Below, one piece after another: positions 6,768-10,598 of a stretch of DNA of 10,598 nt (positions are counted from its first letter, which is position 1; every line of letters begins with the position of its first letter). The DNA is from an uncultured Selenomonadaceae bacterium (GTDB taxonomy: Bacteria > Bacillota > Negativicutes > Selenomonadales > Selenomonadaceae), in assembly GCA_910579115.1 (NCBI GenBank), contig CAJTSO010000054.1, forward strand, positions 1,201 to 11,798, in the 5' to 3' direction. The notes beneath the pieces were generated by a model, which was not told where the DNA came from, ran no database searches, and saw nothing but the letters and a program-made list of their open reading frames with translations. A program made the position numbers and the translations under genes.

Positions 6768-7856
6768 TTAACCTGATTTTTCCCCGGCCAGCAGATCATC
6801 TATTTCCCTGAACAGTTCCTCTACCAGTTTACTCTCTTGTACCTTCCGGAGAACTTTTCCATGACGGAAGACGAGACCTTCCCCCCTGCCTCCGGCTATA
6901 CCCACATCAGCGTCCCTTGCCTCGCCGGGGCCATTGACTACGCAGCCCATAACAGCAACGCTGATTGGTTCTTTGATTTTTTCCAGCCGCTTCTCGACCC
7001 TGGCCGCTATGGCCGGCAAATCAATACTTGTCCGTCCGCAGGTGGGACAGGATACAAGGGTAGGACCATACTCTCTAAGTCCCAGCGCCTTTAGTATTTC
7101 TCTGGCCACCTTCACCTCAATGACCGGGTCACCTGTCAGAGAAATGCGGAGAGTATCACCGATCCCCTCTGCCAGCAGAGCGCCGATTCCAACAGCCGAC
7201 TTAATTATGCCGGTAGTTGGTGTACCAGCCTCAGTGATACCAAGGTGCAGAGGATAATCAACCGTCTCGTGCATGAGGCGGTAGGCGGCTAATGTCAACG
7301 GAACATCATGGGCCTTCAGGGATATTTTCACATCGTAAAAATCAAGCGCTTCGAGAATATGGACATGCTCCATAGCCGACTCTACCAGAGCCTCTGCCGT
7401 GATCCCACCATATTTCTCCAGGAGCCTCTTATCAAGAGAACCTGCGTTGACACCAATCCGAATGGGTATATTCGCAGCCTTTGCTGCTACTACAACCCGT
7501 CTTACCCTTTCATGGTCTCCGATATTTCCCGGATTGAGCCGCAAGGCAGATATTCCCTGGTTAATTGCCTCAAGGGCAAGCCGATAATCAAAATGAATAT
7601 CGGCTACAAGGGGGACCGGAGATTTTTCAATAATATTGCCAAGGTTCAAGGCCGCTTCCATATCCGGCACCGCCAAACGGACAAGATCACAGCCGGCTGC
7701 CATGAGGGCATTTATCTGGGCAATTGTAGCTGCCGTATCCGTTGTCTTTGTGTTTGTCATGGACTGAACGGAAATCTGGGCTCCTCCGCCGATTGGAATC
7801 CCGCCAATTTTTATTTGCCGGGTGTTCCTGCGATTATAGTCTGCACAGCCAGGCAT
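6768..7856 (-). CDS. ispG: 4-hydroxy-3-methylbut-2-en-1-yl diphosphate synthase (IspG/GcpE)
   Basis: IspG is a [4Fe-4S] enzyme that reductively converts methylerythritol cyclodiphosphate to HMBPP, the penultimate step of the MEP isoprenoid pathway. The 362 residues form the short bacterial type, a TIM-barrel followed by an iron-sulfur domain. Cluster ligands are C270, C273 (S-C-P-T-C-G-R-T) and C305 (M-G-C-V-V-N-G-P-G-E), with E312 as the probable fourth ligand. These positions coincide with those I recall for Escherichia coli. The barrel start R-Q-I-K-I-G-G and Q-S-M-T-N-T support the ATG at 7856, whose ribosome binding site AAAGGGA is modest. It shares the pathway with dxr two genes upstream. 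The 97-base gap before it may hold its own promoter. Confidence 0.97.
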   Translation of the reverse strand: MPGCADYNRRNTRQIKIGGIPIGGGAQISVQSMTNTKTTDTAATIAQINALMAAGCDLVRLAVPDMEAALNLGNIIEKSPVPLVADIHFDYRLALEAINQGISALRLNPGNIGDHERVRRVVVAAKAANIPIRIGVNAGSLDKRLLEKYGGITAEALVESAMEHVHILEALDFYDVKISLKAHDVPLTLAAYRLMHETVDYPLHLGITEAGTPTTGIIKSAVGIGALLAEGIGDTLRISLTGDPVIEVKVAREILKALGLREYGPTLVSCPTCGRTSIDLPAIAARVEKRLEKIKEPISVAVMGCVVNGPGEARDADVGIAGGRGEGLVFRHGKVLRKVQESKLVEELFREIDDLLAGEKSG

Positions 7857-7880
7857 ACAGTTCCCTTTCTTTTTTACTAA

Positions 7881-7908
7881 TAAATATATCCTGCGTTTTC
7901 CTTGTCAA
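7881..7908 (-). promoter_or_regulatory. Candidate internal promoter before ispG
   Basis: A perfect TTGACA (7908-7903) lies in the rseP-ispG gap. The -10 is uncertain: TATTTA (7886-7881) at 16 bases is poor, TATATT (7888-7883) is a good hexamer but only 14 bases away, and TTTATT (7884-7879) is 18 bases away. It could give ispG-proS expression independent of the upstream genes. Confidence 0.35.
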
Positions 7909-7917
7909 ACAGATGAC

Positions 7918-7940
7918 GGCATTCTCTTAATGCCAAAGAG
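7918..7940 (-). repeat. Two overlapping small inverted repeats in the rseP-ispG gap
   Basis: GGCATT / AATGCC (7918-7923 and 7929-7934, 5-base loop) overlaps CTCTT / AAGAG (7924-7928 and 7936-7940, 7-base loop). The two hairpins cannot form together because each uses bases of the other. No T-run follows on the minus strand, so this is not a normal intrinsic terminator. A role is not established. Confidence 0.4.
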
Positions 7941-7953
7941 CTATCGCCATCGC

Positions 7954-8985
7954 TCATTTGAAAAATATTCGCACGATATCATTCTTTGTAGCAAACAGCA
8001 TTATTGTAGCAAGGCAAGCAATCCCAACCATCTGAATATAACCGAGCGCCTTTTCTCCCAAAGGCTTCCCCCGGAGAGCTTCAAGAAGCAGTACGACGAC
8101 ATGACCGCCGTCAAGAGCCGGAATAGGCAAGAGATTAACAATACCAAGATTAAGGCTCAGCAAAGCCACAAAATTTATAAGCGGCAGCATACCGGCGTGA
8201 GCCATCTCTCCAGTCATCTGAACTACGCCGATTGGCCCGGAAACATCACCTGCTGCATCTCCGGAAATAATCTCCCCAATTCCAGAAACCATTCGGCTGA
8301 TTATGAACATATTCCGCTCGACTGCCAAAGAGAAGGCCTCAACCATCCCCACCTGCTTAACGATAACATCACTATGGACTCCAACAAGGGCTCTTTTCGC
8401 CTGCTCATTGTATTCCGGGGTAAGGGTAGTTTCCTGCCGCTTTCCGTTCCGTTCAAATATAACCTTATAGCTCTGACCGGCACTATCCCTTACCAGCGTG
8501 GTAAACTCCTGCCAGCTGCTTATTTTCTGACCGTCCATGCTGACGATTCTGTCACCATCTTTAAGTCCAGCCCGAAAAGCCGGCGTATTTTTCAATACTT
8601 GTCCCAGCACCGGTTCAGGCGATGGCGAAGGGACTCCATTAAAATAAATAAGTCCCCAAAACAGGAATACCGGCAGGAGCAAATTCATTGCTGCGCCAGC
8701 CACAATGACCACCATGCGGTATAAAATTGGCTTACGGTAGTAAGCGCGTTCCCCCGCCTCACTATCACTGGGATCCATCCCGGCAATATCATTAAATCCA
8801 CCAAGTGGCACGCAACGGATAGAATAAACAGTTTCACCAAATTTCCTGCTAATGAGTTTTGGCCCAAAACCAATAGCAAATTCTCTCACAAACATCCCGG
8901 TCTTTTTTGCCATTACGAAATGACCGAGCTCATGAATTAGAACAAGAATGCCAAAGACCACAATGGCCGAAAAAAATGTAACCAT
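7954..8985 (-). CDS. rseP: RIP metalloprotease RseP (site-2 protease family)
   Basis: RseP is a membrane-embedded zinc protease that cuts transmembrane segments of target proteins such as anti-sigma factors or signal-peptide remnants. The 343 residues show H18-E-L-G-H22 in the first membrane segment, an early hydrophobic segment containing A-G-A-A-M-N-L-L-L, one PDZ domain (about 105-185, with G-L-K-D-G-D-R-I), and the second metal-ligand motif P-I-P-A-L-D292-G-G-H in a late membrane segment. A single PDZ is usual for Gram-positive-type members; E. coli has two. I chose the ATG at 8985, 6 bases from GGGGG (8996-8992), over the GTG at 8988, which is only 3 bases away. The ATG shares its A with the dxr stop (TGATG), so translation is probably coupled. 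Its substrate cannot be read from this window. Confidence 0.94.
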   Translation of the reverse strand: MVTFFSAIVVFGILVLIHELGHFVMAKKTGMFVREFAIGFGPKLISRKFGETVYSIRCVPLGGFNDIAGMDPSDSEAGERAYYRKPILYRMVVIVAGAAMNLLLPVFLFWGLIYFNGVPSPSPEPVLGQVLKNTPAFRAGLKDGDRIVSMDGQKISSWQEFTTLVRDSAGQSYKVIFERNGKRQETTLTPEYNEQAKRALVGVHSDVIVKQVGMVEAFSLAVERNMFIISRMVSGIGEIISGDAAGDVSGPIGVVQMTGEMAHAGMLPLINFVALLSLNLGIVNLLPIPALDGGHVVVLLLEALRGKPLGEKALGYIQMVGIACLATIMLFATKNDIVRIFFK

Positions 8986-10196
8986 CACTTACCCCCTTTG
9001 ATAATCATACTTTCCACTATTTTCCTGGCATACTCCCTTGCCCAGGCATCATCACTGTTCAAAAGCTCCAGGCTCAGTTCCCCGGTGAAGTTTTCCCGGG
9101 CCTCTCGTGCCTCTATCGTCCGCTCAATGATTTCGTATATGTCGAGAAAGCCAATTTTCCCGGCCAGAAATTCCGCCACAGCGATTTCATTCGCTCCATT
9201 GAAAACACAGGGCATTATGCCCCCGGCCTTACCTACCTGACGAGCTATCTTTAGCCCTCGGAACGTATCAATATCCGGTTCTTCAAAGGTAAGCTCCTTC
9301 ATCTGCCAGAAGTCCAGCCGTGGCCATTTTGCAGGCTGCCTTTCCGGATAGGTAAGGGCATATTGAATAGGCAGCCGCATATCCGCTGTCCCAAGCTGAG
9401 CCATAACCGCTCCATCCACATATTCAATCATGGAATGAATTATACTTTGAGGATGAACAACTACCTGAATCCTGTCATAGGGAATATCATAAAGCCAATG
9501 AGCCTCTATGACCTCCAAGCCTTTGTTCACAAGGGTAGCCGAGTCAATGGTGATCTTCCTGCCCATTGACCAGGTGGGATGCGCCAGACATTCCCTAGCG
9601 GTGACACCGGCAAGCTCACTGGTAGTTTTACCTCGGAACGGGCCGCCGGAAGCGGTGATGATCAGCTTGCTGATCTTGCTTTTCCGCTCGCCCTCAAGGC
9701 ACTGAAAGAGCGCGCAGTGCTCGCTGTCTACCGGAAGAATGGCAACTCCTTCGGCTGCGGCGGCCTTCATTACCAGCTCGCCTGCTACAACAAGAGTTTC
9801 CTTATTTGCCAATGCGATATGCTTATGGGCCCTTATAGCGGCCATCGTAGGAGCAAGACCGGCAAAACCCATCAGGGATGTAACGACTGTATCAATACTG
9901 CCAAGGGTGGCCGCCGCAATAAGACCTTCACTGCCCGATAGTATCTCCGTCTTTCCCTTGTATTTACCTCCAACCCGCTGGCGTAGCCTGTCAGCAGACG
10001 CCTCGTCTACCAGTACTGCCAACTCCGGATTGAATTCCTCCATCTGCTTTTCCATTAGTTCATCACTGGAATAAGCGGCAATAGCTTTTACCACAAACAA
10101 CTCCGGATTGGAACGTACCACATCAAGAGTCTGGAGGCCAATAGAACCGGTTGAACCGAGAATGGCTATATTCTTCTGCTTCTTTATTTCTATCAT
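8985..10196 (-). CDS. dxr: 1-deoxy-D-xylulose 5-phosphate reductoisomerase
   Basis: Dxr (IspC) converts DXP to methylerythritol 4-phosphate with NADPH and a divalent metal, the committed step of the MEP pathway. The 403 residues show the NADPH-binding G14-S-T-G-S-I-G20, N131-K-E133, metal ligands D157 and E159 in V-D-S-E-H, and E228/E231 in K-G-L-E-V-I-E-A-H-W; the substrate-loop segment S-A-S/T-type A-S-G-G-P-F-R is at 182-188. I chose the ATG at 10196, which has a weak AAGAGA ahead of it. The ATGs at 10217 and 10232 in the same frame lack any ribosome binding site, and the family normally starts shortly before the G-S-T-G-S-I-G loop. It follows cdsA by 114 bases and is joined to rseP by a one-base overlap. 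Confidence 0.95.
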   Translation of the reverse strand: MIEIKKQKNIAILGSTGSIGLQTLDVVRSNPELFVVKAIAAYSSDELMEKQMEEFNPELAVLVDEASADRLRQRVGGKYKGKTEILSGSEGLIAAATLGSIDTVVTSLMGFAGLAPTMAAIRAHKHIALANKETLVVAGELVMKAAAAEGVAILPVDSEHCALFQCLEGERKSKISKLIITASGGPFRGKTTSELAGVTARECLAHPTWSMGRKITIDSATLVNKGLEVIEAHWLYDIPYDRIQVVVHPQSIIHSMIEYVDGAVMAQLGTADMRLPIQYALTYPERQPAKWPRLDFWQMKELTFEEPDIDTFRGLKIARQVGKAGGIMPCVFNGANEIAVAEFLAGKIGFLDIYEIIERTIEAREARENFTGELSLELLNSDDAWAREYARKIVESMIIKGGK

Positions 10197-10310
10197 GAAT
10201 TTCTCTTTTCTTTTCATTGCTAATAGCGTCATTGGCTAAGGAGATATGATCATCGATCGTTTATGCAATAATGAACCTGCCGCCTTTGAAGTAAGAAACG
10301 CAGCGCTTCG
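10197..10310. other. Intergenic gap between cdsA and dxr
   Basis: This 114-base gap holds no convincing gene, terminator or promoter. On the minus strand TTGCAT with TATCTC at 16 bases is too weak to call. The dxr frame stays open here as far as 10232, but without a ribosome binding site. Readthrough from cdsA into dxr is therefore the simplest reading. Confidence 0.5.
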
Positions 10311-10598
10311 TTAAATTCCAAACAGGAAAAACAAGAAATAATACACAGTGGGCGCAGTAAAAATCACACTGTCAAAGCGATCAAGGACACCGCCGTGTCC
10401 GGGAATGAGATTACCGGAATCCTTGATGCCTGTGTACCGCTTGATAATGGACTCCACCAAATCCCCCATTGACGCGACTAATGACTGCAATACACCAAGA
10501 ATTGCCAAATACCGAGGGTCAAAACCAAAGGAATAACCCAGGGCGGCCACAGAAGCGGCGGTACCTATAATTCCACCAATAAAACCTTCCACCGTTTT
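10311..10598 (-). CDS. cdsA: Phosphatidate cytidylyltransferase (CDP-diglyceride synthase), C-terminal part
   Basis: CdsA is an integral membrane enzyme that makes CDP-diacylglycerol from phosphatidate and CTP, the branch point for bacterial phospholipids. The last 95 residues are present and the gene continues past the right edge. The fragment opens in frame with K-T-V-E-G-F, the conserved K-T-x-E-G motif, so the GTG at 10592 is an internal Val and not a start. The family signature is complete: S-I-I-K-R, then K-D-S-G-N-L-I-P-G-H-G-G-V-L-D-R-F-D, followed by a final hydrophobic helix. Cytidylyltransferase activity depends on this conserved region. It is the first visible gene of the cdsA-dxr-rseP-ispG-proS cluster, an arrangement common in Bacillota. 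Confidence 0.96.
   Translation of the reverse strand, partial: KTVEGFIGGIIGTAASVAALGYSFGFDPRYLAILGVLQSLVASMGDLVESIIKRYTGIKDSGNLIPGHGGVLDRFDSVIFTAPTVYYFLFFLFGI

Noticed and set aside
7903..7909. TGTCAAA on the plus strand before ispG as a CtsR half-site.
   Set aside because: It is a single heptamer without a partner, and it is explained by the complementary TTGACA -35 element.
7918..7934. The GGCATT/AATGCC hairpin as a terminator after rseP.
   Set aside because: The stem is only 6 bases and no T-run follows in the direction of transcription.
10197..10232. A 12-residue N-terminal extension of Dxr to the ATG at 10232.
   Set aside because: Neither upstream ATG has a ribosome binding site, and Dxr proteins normally start close to the GSTGSIG loop.
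1..10598. Search for mobile elements, CRISPR arrays, toxin-antitoxin pairs, tRNA genes or riboswitches.
   Set aside because: Coding sequence fills nearly the whole window, the gaps are 140 bases or shorter, and no repeats or structures of these kinds were seen.

Overview
This is an ordinary, densely packed stretch of housekeeping DNA from a bacterium of the Bacillota (Firmicutes). All ten genes are on the minus strand, so transcription runs from high to low coordinates. The phylum follows from the complete ctsR-mcsA-mcsB-clpC-radA heat-shock operon, from the cdsA-dxr-rseP-ispG-proS cluster and from the purine-rich ribosome binding sites. Roughly balanced base composition and the sequence character of ClpC would fit a Negativicutes-type or clostridial anaerobe, but that is inference and I cannot name a genus. 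There is no mobile element, CRISPR array, rRNA or tRNA gene, and no gene-free stretch longer than about 140 bases.

Right-hand block (10598 to 5020): the 3' end of cdsA (CDP-diacylglycerol synthase), then dxr (second step of the MEP isoprenoid pathway), rseP (intramembrane metalloprotease), ispG (a late, iron-sulfur step of the MEP pathway) and proS (prolyl-tRNA synthetase). dxr and rseP overlap by one base. Gaps of about 114, 97 and 35 bases separate the other pairs. A strong intrinsic terminator sits just after proS. A possible internal promoter lies before ispG.

Left-hand block (4975 to 1): a sigma-A-like promoter begins one base beyond the proS terminator. AGTCAAA heptamers resembling CtsR binding half-sites are embedded in it. 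It drives ctsR (repressor), mcsA (zinc-binding adaptor and kinase activator), mcsB (protein arginine kinase), clpC (AAA+ unfoldase) and the start of radA (branch-migration helicase). These genes touch or overlap, implying translational coupling. In the known system CtsR represses the operon, McsB with McsA marks proteins with phospho-arginine, and ClpC with ClpP degrades the marked proteins.

I found no undescribed system. The observations worth a second look are departures from the Bacillus-type phospho-arginine/CtsR circuit: a Leu in the CtsR glycine-rich heat-sensing loop, loss of the first GTEH motif in the ClpC N-domain, loss of most of the RDxxRA allosteric motif in McsB, a long acidic linker in ClpC, a long hydrophilic linker in McsA, and an unusual spacing of CtsR half-sites. 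All rest on comparison with remembered family sequences and need alignment.
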